A stretch of DNA of 64,000 bases from Streptomyces sp. A012304 (GCF_026008495.1 NZ_BQUN01000031.1:1-64000), one strand, 5' to 3'; positions 1 through 8,384 are shown, counted from the first letter of the stretch. Notes: generated by a model not told the origin, from the letters alone. Numbers and translations: made by a program.

Positions 1-320
1 TTCTCGGCCTTCCGCCGCTCGATCCGCTCACGCTCCACCTTCTGAGCGGCGAGCTCGGCCTCGGCCTCGGAGAGCTCCGGGGCGGCCTGGCCGCTGCCGC
101 CCTCGGCGGCGGCCTCGCCCTCGGAGTCCGTCCCGGCCTCGGAGTCCGCCCCGGCCTCGGAGTCCGCCCCGGCCGTGGTGTCCGTGGCGTCGCGGGAGCC
201 CTCGGCCTCCCCGCCGCCCGCCGCCTCCGTGTCCGGGACGGCGTCGGTCGGCGCGGCGTCGTCCGGGGTCCCCGGCCCGGCGGGCTCAGTGGTGTCGGGG
301 GTCTCCGGCTCCGTGCTCAC
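1..320 (-). CDS. Hypothetical Glu/Ala-rich protein, N-terminal part only
   Basis: Reading leftward from GTG at 320, the frame stays open to the window edge for about 106 codons, so only the N-terminus is visible. It is acidic and low in complexity (VSTEPETPDTTEPAGPG...), carries three copies of a GADSEA-like hexapeptide encoded by an 18-bp tandem repeat, and then becomes helical and charged (AAQKVERERIERRKAEK). The GTG overlaps the TGA of the aldo/keto reductase gene (GTGA), which implies translational coupling. From memory, related streptomycete proteins continue into a helix-hairpin-helix domain, but that part is not in the window, so no function is assigned. Confidence 0.75.
   Translation of the reverse strand, partial: MSTEPETPDTTEPAGPGTPDDAAPTDAVPDTEAAGGGEAEGSRDATDTTAGADSEAGADSEAGTDSEGEAAAEGGSGQAAPELSEAEAELAAQKVERERIERRKAE
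121..172. repeat. Three 18-bp tandem repeats within a coding region
   Basis: The unit GGCCTCGGAGTCCGCCCC occurs about three times in a row, the first copy diverged. On the minus strand it encodes repeated GADSEA. It lies inside the disordered N-terminus of the partial gene and keeps the frame. Confidence 0.8.
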
Positions 321-1303
321 AGCGTGCTCCAGTCGTGATCGGGATAGCGGTGCACGGGCGCCGACACGTCGTCGAGAGCCCGGCAGATCTCGTCAGGAAG
401 ACTAAGCGCCTCCACTGACAACGCCGCCGTGAGCTGCTGGGCGTTGCGCGGGCCGACGATCGGCGCGCTCACCCCCGGCCGGTCGCGGACCCAGGCGAGG
501 GCGACCTGGAGCGGGGTCACCGCGAGCCCGTCCGCCGCGGTCGTCACGGCGTCCACGATGCGGCTCGCGGTGTCGTCGAGATAGGGCTCGACGAACGGCG
601 CGAAGTGGTCCGAGGCGGCGCGCGAGTCCGGCGGCAGGGCGTCGCCCCGGTACTTGCCGGTGAGGACGCCCCGGCCCAGCGGCGAGGAGGGCAGCAGACC
701 GATGCCCAGGTCCAGCGCGGCCGGCAGCACCTCGCGCTCCACGCCGCGCTGGAGCAGCGAGTACTCCATCTGCGTGCTCGCCAGCCGGGTGCGCGGACCC
801 GGCGCGGCGAGCTGCCAGGTCGCGGCCTTGGCGAGCTGCCAGCCGCAGAAGTTGGAGACGCCGGCGTACCGGGCGCGGCCGCTGGCGACGGCGATGTCGA
901 GGGCCTGGAGGGTCTCCTCCAGCGGGGTGTCCGGGTCGAAGGCGTGCACATGCCACAGGTCGACGTGATCCGTGCCGAGCCGGGCGAGCGAGGCGTCGAG
1001 CGCGGCCAGCAGATGGCCGCGCGAGCCGTCGAAGCGGCGGTCCGGGTCGGGCACACTGCCCGCCTTCGTCGAGATGATCAGGTCCCGGCGCGGAACCAGT
1101 CCGTCTATGAGACGCCCGAGCAGGTACTCGGCGTCTCCGTCGCCATACACGTCCGCCGTGTCGACGAGGGTCCCGCCCGCCTCCCAGAACGTCTTCAAGA
1201 GGTCCGCGGCGTCATGCTCGTCGGTGTCGCGGCCCCAGGTCAGGGTGCCGAGCCCGATGCGGGACACACGCAGGCCGGTGCGGCCGAGATGCCTCTGCTC
1301 CAT
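317..1303 (-). CDS. Aldo/keto reductase
   Basis: 328 aa, from ATG at 1303 (MEQRHLGRTGLRVSRIGLG). A longer open frame to 1414 starts in non-homologous sequence. The protein is a full-length (alpha/beta)8 NADPH-dependent aldo/keto reductase. Seen: the N-terminal RIGLGTLTWG strand, the DTADVYGDGDAE segment with the catalytic Asp and Tyr, the STKAG lysine strand, the LWHVHAFD segment, the GVSNF motif and the C-terminal IVGPRNAQQL nucleotide-binding region. It is cytosolic and its substrate cannot be read from sequence. The stop overlaps the start of the next leftward gene, so the two form an operon. It is transcribed divergently from the F420-type oxidoreductase. Confidence 0.92.
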   Translation of the reverse strand: MEQRHLGRTGLRVSRIGLGTLTWGRDTDEHDAADLLKTFWEAGGTLVDTADVYGDGDAEYLLGRLIDGLVPRRDLIISTKAGSVPDPDRRFDGSRGHLLAALDASLARLGTDHVDLWHVHAFDPDTPLEETLQALDIAVASGRARYAGVSNFCGWQLAKAATWQLAAPGPRTRLASTQMEYSLLQRGVEREVLPAALDLGIGLLPSSPLGRGVLTGKYRGDALPPDSRAASDHFAPFVEPYLDDTASRIVDAVTTAADGLAVTPLQVALAWVRDRPGVSAPIVGPRNAQQLTAALSVEALSLPDEICRALDDVSAPVHRYPDHDWSTL

Positions 1304-1467
1304 GGGTGCCGAGATTACTGGCCAGAACTGGGCCGTGGGTTGCCTGTGGACAACGGAAAGCCCGCCGGGCCGGGCGGCTCCCCGCAGGTCCGGCACCGGC
1401 GCGCCCCCGGCCACAGCGGGCTCCCGGGGCGCGGGCGCCCCGCGCTAAGGTCTCCGGAACACCGTCG

Positions 1468-1481
1468 TTACTGATCAGTAA
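1468..1481. promoter_or_regulatory. 14-bp perfect palindrome, probable TetR-type operator
   Basis: TTACTGATCAGTAA is a perfect palindrome ending 12 nt before the ATG of the LLM-class oxidoreductase. A candidate -10 box (TAAGGT, 1446-1451) lies upstream, so a bound dimer would sit at or just after the transcription start. Size and symmetry fit TetR-family or similar operators. No regulator gene lies next to it. Confidence 0.55.
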
Positions 1482-1493
1482 GGGGAATCGGCC

Positions 1494-2549
1494 ATGCAGC
1501 TCGGTATCAACCTCGGCTACTGGGGTGCCGGAATGGACGCGGACAACCTGGCCGTGGCCCAGGAGGCCGACCGGCTCGGCTACGCCGTGTGCTGGGCCGC
1601 GGAGGCCTACGGCTCGGACGCGGCCACCGTCCTCAGCTGGGTCGCCGCGCAGACCGAGCGGATCGACGTCGGCTCGGCCATCTTCCAGATCCCGGCCCGC
1701 CAGCCCGCGATGACCGCGATGACCGCCGCCACCCTCGACTCCCTCTCCGGCGGCCGCTTCCGCCTCGGCCTCGGCGTCTCCGGCCCCCAGGTCTCCGAGG
1801 GCTGGTACGGCGTCAAGTTCGACAAGCCGCTGTCGCGCACCCGCGAGTACGTCGAGATCGTCCGCAAGGCGATGACCCGCGAGCGGCTGTCGTACGAGGG
1901 CGAGCACTGGACGCTGCCGCTGCCGGGCGGCCCGGGCAAGCCGATCAAGCTGACCGTGCACCCGCAGCGCGAGCACATCCCGCTGTACATCGCCGCCATC
2001 GGCCCGAAGAACCTGGAGCAGACCGGCGAGATCGCCGACGGCGCCCTGCTGATCTTCCCGTCCGCCGACCACCTCGAGGACACCGCGATCACGTACCTGC
2101 GCGCCGGGCGCGAGAAGGCGGGCAAGACCCTGGAGGGCTTCGACGTCTGCCCGACGCTGCCCATCGCCGTCGGCGCCGACCAGGACGTCGAGCAGCTCGC
2201 CGACACCTTCCGCCCCTACACCGCGCTGTACGTCGGCGGCATGGGCAGCCCCAAGCAGAACTTCTACAACCAGCTCGCCCGGCGCATGGGCTACGAGGAG
2301 GCCGCCGCCGAGATCCAGCAGAAGTACCTCTCCGGTGACAAGCAGGGCGCCGCGGCCGCCGTACCGCACGACCTGATCGACCGGACCACGCTGCTCGGCT
2401 CCGTGGAGCGCATCGCCGACCGGATGAAGGCGTACGCCGCGGCCGGCGTCACCACCCTCAGCCTCGCACCCGCGGGCTTCACCCTCGACGAGCGGCTCGC
2501 CTCGCTGCGCGCGGGCGCGCGGGCGCTGGAACTCGCCGGACTGGCATAG
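1494..2549 (+). CDS. LLM-class F420-dependent oxidoreductase
   Basis: 351 aa, ATG at 1494 with a short purine-rich site (AGGGGAA) upstream. The protein belongs to the luciferase-like monooxygenase superfamily, in the F420-dependent TIM-barrel branch common in actinobacteria. Seen: MQLGINLGYWGAGMDADNLA, the EEADRLGY-like alpha1 helix, the GSAIFQIPARQPAMTAMTAATLD segment, SGGRFRLGLGVSGPQV, and a C-terminal GVTTLSLAPAGFTLDERLASLR helix. The family hydride-transfers between F420H2 and a substrate that cannot be assigned here. The gene stands alone, with a hairpin after it. A palindrome in its leader suggests repressor control. Confidence 0.88.
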   Translation: MQLGINLGYWGAGMDADNLAVAQEADRLGYAVCWAAEAYGSDAATVLSWVAAQTERIDVGSAIFQIPARQPAMTAMTAATLDSLSGGRFRLGLGVSGPQVSEGWYGVKFDKPLSRTREYVEIVRKAMTRERLSYEGEHWTLPLPGGPGKPIKLTVHPQREHIPLYIAAIGPKNLEQTGEIADGALLIFPSADHLEDTAITYLRAGREKAGKTLEGFDVCPTLPIAVGADQDVEQLADTFRPYTALYVGGMGSPKQNFYNQLARRMGYEEAAAEIQQKYLSGDKQGAAAAVPHDLIDRTTLLGSVERIADRMKAYAAAGVTTLSLAPAGFTLDERLASLRAGARALELAGLA

Positions 2550-2572
2550 CCGGGAAGAGGGGGGATTCTCGG

Positions 2573-2614
2573 CGGCCGTGGTGGGGGCTCGGGGGGTCTT
2601 CCCCGCCACGGCCG
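2573..2614 (+). terminator. Hairpin after the F420-type oxidoreductase
   Basis: The arms 2573-2586 and 2601-2614 pair over 14 bp with one G-T wobble around a 14-nt loop, 23 bp after the stop codon. There is no U tract, as is usual in Streptomyces. Confidence 0.6.
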
Positions 2615-2779
2615 TCACGGGGAACAACGCGTCGGCGGCCGCCCGGTTACGCCCGGGGCGTGACCGGGTGCGTCATCCTTTCGGCGGAGTTGTCCGACAC
2701 AGCTGTTGCCGCACCACTCGCACCGCATTTGACTCGTTCTCTGCGACATCCTGCGGAATCCTGCAGAGAGGTGCCCACG

Positions 2780-3568
2780 ATGCTTTCGGCCAAGAGCCTG
2801 TTCCAGGAGATCATCGACAACGACGAGTCCTTCCGGCTGTTCTGCTCCATCGCCGCCAGCGGGGAGTCGCAGGGCGGCTGGGAGAACGGCCGGATCGCCG
2901 CGCTCGTCCCGCCGGGCGAGCGCGACCTCGCCCCCAGGATCACCCGGCACGGCGCCGACGAGGACAAGCACGGGCGGATCTTCAACGCCCTGCTGAAGAA
3001 GCGCGGTCTCGAACCCGTCCCCGTCCCGCCCGAGACCGACTACACGATGCTCCTGGAGCGGCGCGGCATCGGCCTCGCCCACGACAAGCTCAAGGCCGAC
3101 GAACCGCTGACCGTGCAGGACATCGTCACCTACCTCGCCCACAGCCGGGTCACCGAACAGCGCGCCTCCGAGCAGATGGTGCTGCTGCGCAAGCACTTCG
3201 CCGACCACCCCGACCTCGGCCGCGCGGTGAAGATGATCTCCCATGACGAGGACAACCACCTCGCCTACTGCCACGAGGAACTGCTGCGCTTCGCGCGCGC
3301 GGGACACGGCCGCGCCATCCAGCGCACCCTGCGCGAGAGCGCGCTCGCCGAGATCCGCGTCTACCGTGACGTCAGCCTCGCCGTCATGGCCCACATGGGC
3401 CGCATCCTCGGCTGGTCCCGGCCCAGGGCCGCCGTCCTCGCCGCCGGCATCCACGCCCTGTACGCCTGGGAGCGGTTCGCGGGCTGGCGGCGGATGGTGT
3501 CCCTGAAGATGCCCGAACGCCGTGACGCCCTCGGCGGCCCCGCCGGCACCGCCCCCGAGTTCGCCTGA
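2780..3568 (+). CDS. Ferritin-like domain protein
   Basis: 262 aa from ATG at 2780, preceded by GAGAG 9 nt upstream. An in-frame GTG at 2771 lacks spacing for that site. The helical protein shows carboxylate/histidine pairs typical of ferritin-like diiron folds: RHGADEDKHGRIF (about residues 55-67) and HDEDNHLAYCHEEL (about 155-168), plus intervening Glu on long helices (TEQRASEQM). The C-terminus is basic. This suggests a four-helix bundle binding a metal pair, and the substrate is unknown. It is convergent with the CorA gene, with one base between the stop codons. The neighbouring metal transporter is suggestive but not proof of a shared role. Confidence 0.72.
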   Translation: MLSAKSLFQEIIDNDESFRLFCSIAASGESQGGWENGRIAALVPPGERDLAPRITRHGADEDKHGRIFNALLKKRGLEPVPVPPETDYTMLLERRGIGLAHDKLKADEPLTVQDIVTYLAHSRVTEQRASEQMVLLRKHFADHPDLGRAVKMISHDEDNHLAYCHEELLRFARAGHGRAIQRTLRESALAEIRVYRDVSLAVMAHMGRILGWSRPRAAVLAAGIHALYAWERFAGWRRMVSLKMPERRDALGGPAGTAPEFA

Positions 3569-3569
3569 C

Positions 3570-4571
3570 CTACAGCCACCCCCGGCCTTTGAACAGCCGG
3601 AAAAGCAGCACCTCCAGGGCGGCCATGAGGGCGATCACCGCGGGATACGCCCACACCCAGCGCAGCTCCGGCATGTGGTCGAAGTTCATGCCGTAGATCC
3701 CCGCGATCATCGTGGGGACCGCGGCCATGGCCGCCCACGCGGAGATCTTCCGCATGTCGTCGTTCTGGCGCACGCTCATCTGCGCCAGATGCGCCGACAG
3801 GATGTCCGACACCAGCCGGTCCAGGTTCTCCACGGACTCGTTCACGCGCGCGAGGTGGTCGCCGACGTCACGGAAGAAGGGCCGCGCCGTGTCGTTCACG
3901 AAGGGCACCGAGCCGAACGCGCCAGTGGCCGCGAGCCGGGACACCGGCAGCGTCAGCGGCCCGGTCGCCCGCCGGAATTCCAGGATCTGCCGCTTGAAGG
4001 TGTAGATCCGCGACGCCGTGTGCCGCGAGCCGCCCTCGGCCGGCGAGAACACCTCCGCCTCCAGCTCCTCCAGGTCGGTCTGCAACTCGGTCGCCACGTC
4101 CAGGTAATGGTCGACGGTCGCGTCGGCGATCGCGTAGACGACGGCCGTGGGGCCCTTCGCCAGCATCTCCGGCTCCCGCTCCAGCCGGCGCCGTACGGCC
4201 GCCAGCGGCGCGCCCTCGCCGTGCCGGACCGTCACCACGAAGGAGTCGCCGAGGAAGACCATCACCTCACCGGAGGAGACGGTGTCGCTCTCCGGCTCGT
4301 ACACCACCGGCTTCAGCACCAGGAACAACGAGTCGTCGTAGACCTCCAGCTTGGGCCGCTGATGGGCCTTCAGGGCGTCCTCCACCGCCAGCGGGTGCAG
4401 CGCGAACTCCCGGGTGACGTGGTCGAACTCCTTCTCGGTCGGCTCGTGCAGCCCGATCCAGACGAAACCGCCCCCGGTGCGCGCCTCGTCCAGCGCGTCG
4501 GAGAAGTCCTGCGGGCCCTGACTGCGGCGCCCGTCGCGGTAGATGGCGCAGTCGACGATCACGGAGCGCAT
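3570..4571 (-). CDS. corA: CorA-family magnesium/cobalt channel
   Basis: 333 aa, ATG at 4571 with GAGAGGAGA just upstream. A large cytoplasmic N-terminal domain is followed by two C-terminal membrane helices. The signature YGMNF with MPE in the loop (YGMNFDHMPELRW) sits between helices ISAWAAMAAVPTMIAGI and WAYPAVIALMAALEVLLF. A basic C-terminal tail (FKGRGWL) ends the protein. CorA channels form pentamers that pass Mg2+ inward and gate on cytoplasmic Mg2+. The gene is divergent from the histidine phosphatase gene and convergent with the ferritin-like gene. Confidence 0.93.
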   Translation of the reverse strand: MRSVIVDCAIYRDGRRSQGPQDFSDALDEARTGGGFVWIGLHEPTEKEFDHVTREFALHPLAVEDALKAHQRPKLEVYDDSLFLVLKPVVYEPESDTVSSGEVMVFLGDSFVVTVRHGEGAPLAAVRRRLEREPEMLAKGPTAVVYAIADATVDHYLDVATELQTDLEELEAEVFSPAEGGSRHTASRIYTFKRQILEFRRATGPLTLPVSRLAATGAFGSVPFVNDTARPFFRDVGDHLARVNESVENLDRLVSDILSAHLAQMSVRQNDDMRKISAWAAMAAVPTMIAGIYGMNFDHMPELRWVWAYPAVIALMAALEVLLFRLFKGRGWL

Positions 4572-4611
4572 TCTCCTCTCGGCCGTTCACCTGCGCACGC
4601 GCGCGTACGCC

Positions 4612-4617
4612 TACCCT
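4612..4617 (+). promoter_or_regulatory. Candidate -10 box for a leaderless transcript
   Basis: TACCCT ends 7 nt before the ATG at 4625, and no Shine-Dalgarno sequence precedes that ATG. Transcription would start at or next to the start codon. I see no clear -35. Confidence 0.45.
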
Positions 4618-4624
4618 GGGCGGC

Positions 4625-5311
4625 ATGCCCACGCTGATCCTCGTCCGGCACGGACGTTCCACCGCCAACACCTCCGGAGTGCTCGCCGGCTGGACGCCCG
4701 GCGTCGCCCTCGACGAGCGCGGTGCCGAGCAGGCCGCCGCGCTGCCCGGGCGCCTTCGAGGGCTGCCGCTCGCCGAGGTGGTCGTCAGCCCCCTGCAACG
4801 CTGCCAGGAGACGGTCCAGCCCCTCCTCGACGCCCGCCCCGGCCTGCCCGTGCACACCGACGAACGGATCGGGGAGGCCCATTACGGCGACTGGTCCGGC
4901 CGCAAGCTCGCGGAACTGAAGGACGAGCCGCTGATGGAGGTCGTACAGGCGCACCCCTCCGCGGCCGCGTTCCCTGGCGGCGAGTCGATGCGGGCCATGC
5001 AGACCCGCGCCGCCGAGGCGGTGCGCGAGTGGAACGCGCGCGTGGAGCGCGACCACGGCGCCGACGCCGTCTACCTCATGTGCTCGCACGGCGACATCAT
5101 CAAGTCGCTCGTCGCGGACGCGCTCGGACTCCATCTCGACCTCTTCCAGCGGATCTCCGTGGAACCGTGTTCCATCACCGCGATCCGTTACACCCGCCTG
5201 CGGCCCTTTCTCGTGCGTCTCGGGGACACCGGCGACTTCGCCTCCCTCGTGCCCCGCGAGGAGCCGCCGGCCGGGGACGCCACGGTCGGGGGCGAGGCGG
5301 GCGCACCGTGA
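4625..5311 (+). CDS. Histidine-phosphatase family protein, MSMEG_4193 type
   Basis: 228 aa. Seen: the phosphohistidine loop LVRHGRSTANTSGVLAGWTPG (residues about 5-25, catalytic His in RHG), SPLQRCQET, the EAHYGDWSGRKLAEL acid region and the second histidine in MCSHGDIIKSLVADALG. This is the phosphoglycerate-mutase-like fold, and the spacing and C-terminal SVEPCSITAIRYTRLRPFLVRLGDTGDF resemble the MSMEG_4193 subfamily (TIGR03848). In actinobacteria this family travels with DUF3090 and an SCO1664-type kinase-like protein, which are the next two genes here. Its substrate is unknown. The ATG directly follows a -10 box, suggesting leaderless mRNA. Confidence 0.85.
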   Translation: MPTLILVRHGRSTANTSGVLAGWTPGVALDERGAEQAAALPGRLRGLPLAEVVVSPLQRCQETVQPLLDARPGLPVHTDERIGEAHYGDWSGRKLAELKDEPLMEVVQAHPSAAAFPGGESMRAMQTRAAEAVREWNARVERDHGADAVYLMCSHGDIIKSLVADALGLHLDLFQRISVEPCSITAIRYTRLRPFLVRLGDTGDFASLVPREEPPAGDATVGGEAGAP

Positions 5312-5398
5312 TCGTCGCCCGCAGTAGGGTGAAGCGGTCCACATACGCACGTTCACGCATGGACGTTCCCGTACCCACGACTCCCAGGGAGACAGGAC

Positions 5399-5989
5399 GT
5401 GTCCCGTCAGGTGTTCCTCTACGACCCCCCGGACCGCTTCGTGGCCGGTACGGTCGGACTGCCCGGGCGCCGTACCTTCTTCCTCCAGGCCACCTCCGGT
5501 TCCCGAGTGACCAGTGTGGCCCTGGAGAAGACCCAGGTCGCCGCGCTCGCCGAGCGCATGGACGAGCTGCTGGACGAGGTCGTACGCCGTAGCGGCGGAA
5601 GCGCCGCCGTGCCCGCCGTGGCGCCCTCGGAGATCACCGACACCGGGCCCCTCGACACCCCCGTCGAGGAGGAGTTCCGGGTCGGCACCATGGCCCTCGC
5701 CTGGGACGGCGAGGAGCAGCGCATGATCGTCGAGGCGCAGGCCCTCGTGGAGCTCGACGCCGACTCCGAGGAGGACCTCGCCGAGGCCGAGGAGCGGTTG
5801 CTCCAGGACGAGGAGAACGGGCCCCCGATGCTGCGCGTCCGGCTCACCGGAGCGCAGGCGAGAGCCTTCGCCAAGAGAGCCCTCGACGTCGTCAACGCCG
5901 GACGGCCGCCGTGCCCGCTGTGCAGTCTGCCGCTCGACCCGGAAGGACACGTATGTCCGCGCCAGAACGGATACCGTCGAGGGGCGTGA
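5399..5989 (+). CDS. DUF3090 family protein (putative zinc protein)
   Basis: 196 aa, GTG start at 5399 behind CAGGGAGACAGG. It opens with SRQVFLYDPPDRFVAGTVGLPG, the DUF3090 (TIGR03847) signature, and ends with a zinc-ribbon-like cluster, CPLCSLPLDPEGHVC near residues 176-190. There is no membrane segment. It is the middle member of the conserved phosphatase / DUF3090 / kinase-like trio. The function is unknown. The reading frame of the next gene begins inside this one, so the two are probably translated together. Confidence 0.85.
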   Translation: MSRQVFLYDPPDRFVAGTVGLPGRRTFFLQATSGSRVTSVALEKTQVAALAERMDELLDEVVRRSGGSAAVPAVAPSEITDTGPLDTPVEEEFRVGTMALAWDGEEQRMIVEAQALVELDADSEEDLAEAEERLLQDEENGPPMLRVRLTGAQARAFAKRALDVVNAGRPPCPLCSLPLDPEGHVCPRQNGYRRGA

Positions 5990-6807
5990 CCACCACCGAC
6001 CCGGCCGCCTCCGCCGCGCACGCCGCGCCGCGCGAGCTGCTCGCGCGCGGTGAACTGACCGTGCGCGGACGCATCCGTGACGCCTCCAACGCCGCCCTGT
6101 ACTGCACCGTCACCCACGAGGGCCGCGAGGCCGCCTGTGTGTACAAACCCGTCGCCGGGGAGCGCCCCCTGTGGGACTTCCCCGACGGCACCCTCGCCCA
6201 GCGGGAGGTCGCCACGTACGCCGTCTCGGAGGCGACCGGCTGGGGGCTCGTCCCGCCCACCGTGCTGCGGGACGGGCCCTACGGCGAGGGCATGTGCCAG
6301 CTCTGGATCGAGACGTCCGGGGAGGACGGGCTGCTCGCCCTCGTCGAGGCGGAGCAGCCGGAGCCGGGCTGGAAGGCGATCGGCTTCGCCGAGGTCGGCG
6401 AGGGCCGGACCGCGCTGCTGGTGCACGCCGACGACGAGCGGCTGCGCCGGCTGGCCGTTCTCGACGCGGTCGTCAACAACGCCGACCGCAAGGGCGGCCA
6501 CCTGCTGACCACCGACGACGGCCGGCTGTACGGCATCGACCACGGCGTCACCTTCAACGTCGACGACAAACTGCGCACGCTGCTGTGGGGCTGGGCGGGG
6601 GAGCCCCTCACCGAAGAGGCCGTGGAGGTCCTGACGGGCCTCGCGGCGGACCTGGCCGAGGACGGCGCCCTGACCGCCGCCCTGTCGGCCCTGATCACGC
6701 CCGCCGAGATCGACGCCACACGCGCGCGCGTGGCGGCGCTCCTGGCGACCGGGAGACACCCGGAGCCGAGCGGGGAGTGGCCGGCGATCCCCTGGCCGCC
6801 CGTCTGA
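5953..6807 (+). CDS. SCO1664-family protein with PI3/4-kinase-like fold
   Basis: 284 aa from ATG 5953, with GGAAGG 6 nt upstream. GTG 5986, overlapping the previous stop as GTGA, is the alternative. The core resembles atypical kinases: an ATP-anchor lysine in AACVYKPVAGERPLW, a following acidic helix (AQREVATYAVSEATGW), a catalytic-loop-like VVNNADRKGGHLL and a metal-binding-loop-like YGIDHGVTFN. This matches the TIGR03843 family (HipA or PI4K-like). With a phosphatase two genes upstream, the set looks like a phosphate addition/removal pair. The substrate is unknown. The stop codon lies within the first copy of the repeat array that follows. Confidence 0.82.
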   Translation: MSAPERIPSRGVTTTDPAASAAHAAPRELLARGELTVRGRIRDASNAALYCTVTHEGREAACVYKPVAGERPLWDFPDGTLAQREVATYAVSEATGWGLVPPTVLRDGPYGEGMCQLWIETSGEDGLLALVEAEQPEPGWKAIGFAEVGEGRTALLVHADDERLRRLAVLDAVVNNADRKGGHLLTTDDGRLYGIDHGVTFNVDDKLRTLLWGWAGEPLTEEAVEVLTGLAADLAEDGALTAALSALITPAEIDATRARVAALLATGRHPEPSGEWPAIPWPPV

Positions 6808-7066
6808 GGCAGCGGCACACCGGCCGCCGACCGTGTGCGGTCGAGCCATCTCGCCTGCTGCCTGTGTGAGGTCGCGGCACACTCGGCCGCCGGCCGTATG
6901 AGGTCGCGCCACCTCGCCTGCTGTCACCCCGGTCACCCCCGCTGGTGGCCGTGGCGCACCGCCGGGCGCCCGTCTGAGGCTGCGGCACACCGGTCGCCGG
7001 GCGTGCGGGTCGCGCCGCCTCGGCTGTCGCCCGTGTGAGGCCGCAGCACACCGGCCGTCGGTGCGC
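6801..7066. repeat. Degenerate repeat array of about 62 bp period
   Basis: This covers the 330-bp gap before mshC. Four diverged copies begin at 6801, 6863, 6971 and 7032, each starting like CGTCTGAGGCNGCGGCACAC and continuing CGG.CGCCGG. Copies 1-2 and 3-4 abut; 42 bp of other sequence separates the pairs. Inside a copy, a half-length period of about 31 bp is visible (GTGTGNGGTCGNGCCAYCTCG). The first copy contains the stop codon of the upstream gene, and copy 3 repeats the sequence around that stop, suggesting duplication of the gene's 3' end. No open frame of note crosses it. Confidence 0.7.
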
Positions 7067-7125
7067 AAGACCGTCTTCCCGGTCATCCGGCCCGCTCCGG
7101 TTCGTATCCGGAACTCCGGTCCGGT

Positions 7126-7131
7126 TACGCT
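7126..7131 (+). promoter_or_regulatory. Candidate -10 box, leaderless mshC transcript
   Basis: TACGCT ends 6 nt before the mshC ATG, and the 20 nt before that ATG lack a Shine-Dalgarno site. The transcript would begin at the A of the start codon. Confidence 0.45.
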
Positions 7132-7137
7132 CATGAC

Positions 7138-8367
7138 ATGCATGCCTGGCCCGCTTCCGAGGTCCCCGCCCTGCCTGGTCAGGGCCGCGACCTGAGGATC
7201 CACGACACCGCGACCGGCGGCTTGGTCACCCTCGACCCCGGTCCCGTCGCCCGTATCTACGTCTGCGGCATCACCCCGTACGACGCGACCCACATGGGTC
7301 ACGCGGCGACCTACAACGCGTTCGACCTCGTGCAGCGCGTGTGGCTCGACACCAAGCGGCAGGTTCACTACGTCCAGAACGTCACCGATGTCGACGACCC
7401 GCTCCTGGAGCGCGCGGAGCGCGACGGCATCGACTGGGTCGCCCTCGCCGAGAAGGAGACGACCCTCTTCCGCGAGGACATGACCGCGCTGCGGATGCTC
7501 CCGCCGCGGCACTACATAGGCGCCGTCGAGGCGATACCCGGCATCGTGCCGCTCGTCGAGCGCCTGCGGGACGCGGGCGCCGCCTATGAACTCGACGGCG
7601 ACATCTACTTCTCCGTCGAGTCCGACCCGCGCTTCGGCAAGGTCTCGAACCTCGACGCCGCCGCCATGCGGCTGCTGTCCGCCGAGCGCGGCGGCGACCC
7701 CGAGCGCCCCGGCAAGAAGAACCCGCTCGACCCGATGCTGTGGATGGCCGCCCGCGAGGGCGAGCCCAGCTGGGACGGCGGCTCGCTCGGCCGCGGGCGC
7801 CCGGGCTGGCACATCGAGTGCGTCGCCATCGCCCTGGACCACCTCGGCATGGGCTTCGACGTCCAGGGCGGCGGCTCCGACCTCGCCTTCCCGCACCACG
7901 AGATGGGCGCCTCGCACGCCCAGGTGCTCACCGGCGAGTTCCCCATGGCCAAGGCGTACGTGCACGCCGGGATGGTCGCCCTGGACGGCGAGAAGATGTC
8001 CAAGTCCAAGGGCAACCTGGTCTTCGTCTCGCGGCTGAGGCGCGACGGCGTCGACCCCGCCGCGATCCGGCTCACCCTGCTCGCCCACCACTACCGGGCC
8101 GACTGGGAGTGGACCGACCAGGTGCTGGCGGACGCCGTGGCCCGGCTCGGCCGCTGGCGCGCCGCCGTCTCCCGCCCGGACGGGCCGCCCGCCGAGTCCC
8201 TCGTCGAGGAGATCCGCGAGGCCCTCGCGAACGACCTCGACGCCCCCGCCGCGCTCGCCGCCGTCGACCGCTGGGCCGCGCTCCAGCAGGAACACGGCGG
8301 CACCGACACCGGGGCGACCGGCGTGGTGACCCGCGCGGTGGACGCCCTGCTGGGCGTGGCGCTGTAA
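7138..8367 (+). CDS. mshC: Cysteine:1D-myo-inositol 2-amino-2-deoxy-glucopyranoside ligase
   Basis: 409 aa, the usual MshC length. This cytosolic class-I aminoacyl-tRNA-synthetase-like enzyme uses ATP to join cysteine to GlcN-Ins, the third step of mycothiol synthesis. Seen: the zinc-ligand start YVCGITPYD, the HIGH-type [10 protein letters not shown], zinc ligands in [14 protein letters not shown] and [10 protein letters not shown], and the KMSKS loop EKMSKSKGN. It differs from CysS by the shorter C-terminal region without the anticodon domain. It follows the phosphatase/DUF3090/kinase-like trio, an association common in actinobacteria. A strong hairpin ends it. The start directly follows a -10 box. 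Confidence 0.95.
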   Translation: MHAWPASEVPALPGQGRDLRIHDTATGGLVTLDPGPVARIYVCGITPYDATHMGHAATYNAFDLVQRVWLDTKRQVHYVQNVTDVDDPLLERAERDGIDWVALAEKETTLFREDMTALRMLPPRHYIGAVEAIPGIVPLVERLRDAGAAYELDGDIYFSVESDPRFGKVSNLDAAAMRLLSAERGGDPERPGKKNPLDPMLWMAAREGEPSWDGGSLGRGRPGWHIECVAIALDHLGMGFDVQGGGSDLAFPHHEMGASHAQVLTGEFPMAKAYVHAGMVALDGEKMSKSKGNLVFVSRLRRDGVDPAAIRLTLLAHHYRADWEWTDQVLADAVARLGRWRAAVSRPDGPPAESLVEEIREALANDLDAPAALAAVDRWAALQQEHGGTDTGATGVVTRAVDALLGVAL

Positions 8368-8384
8368 CAGCCCGGCCGACCGCC

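Noticed and set aside
175..405. A 76-codon plus-strand frame at the left edge
   Set aside because: It is antisense to the coupled minus-strand genes and consists of the complement of their repeats.
6801..7066. CRISPR array
   Set aside because: The repeats are degenerate, abut without unique spacers, and there are no cas genes in the window.
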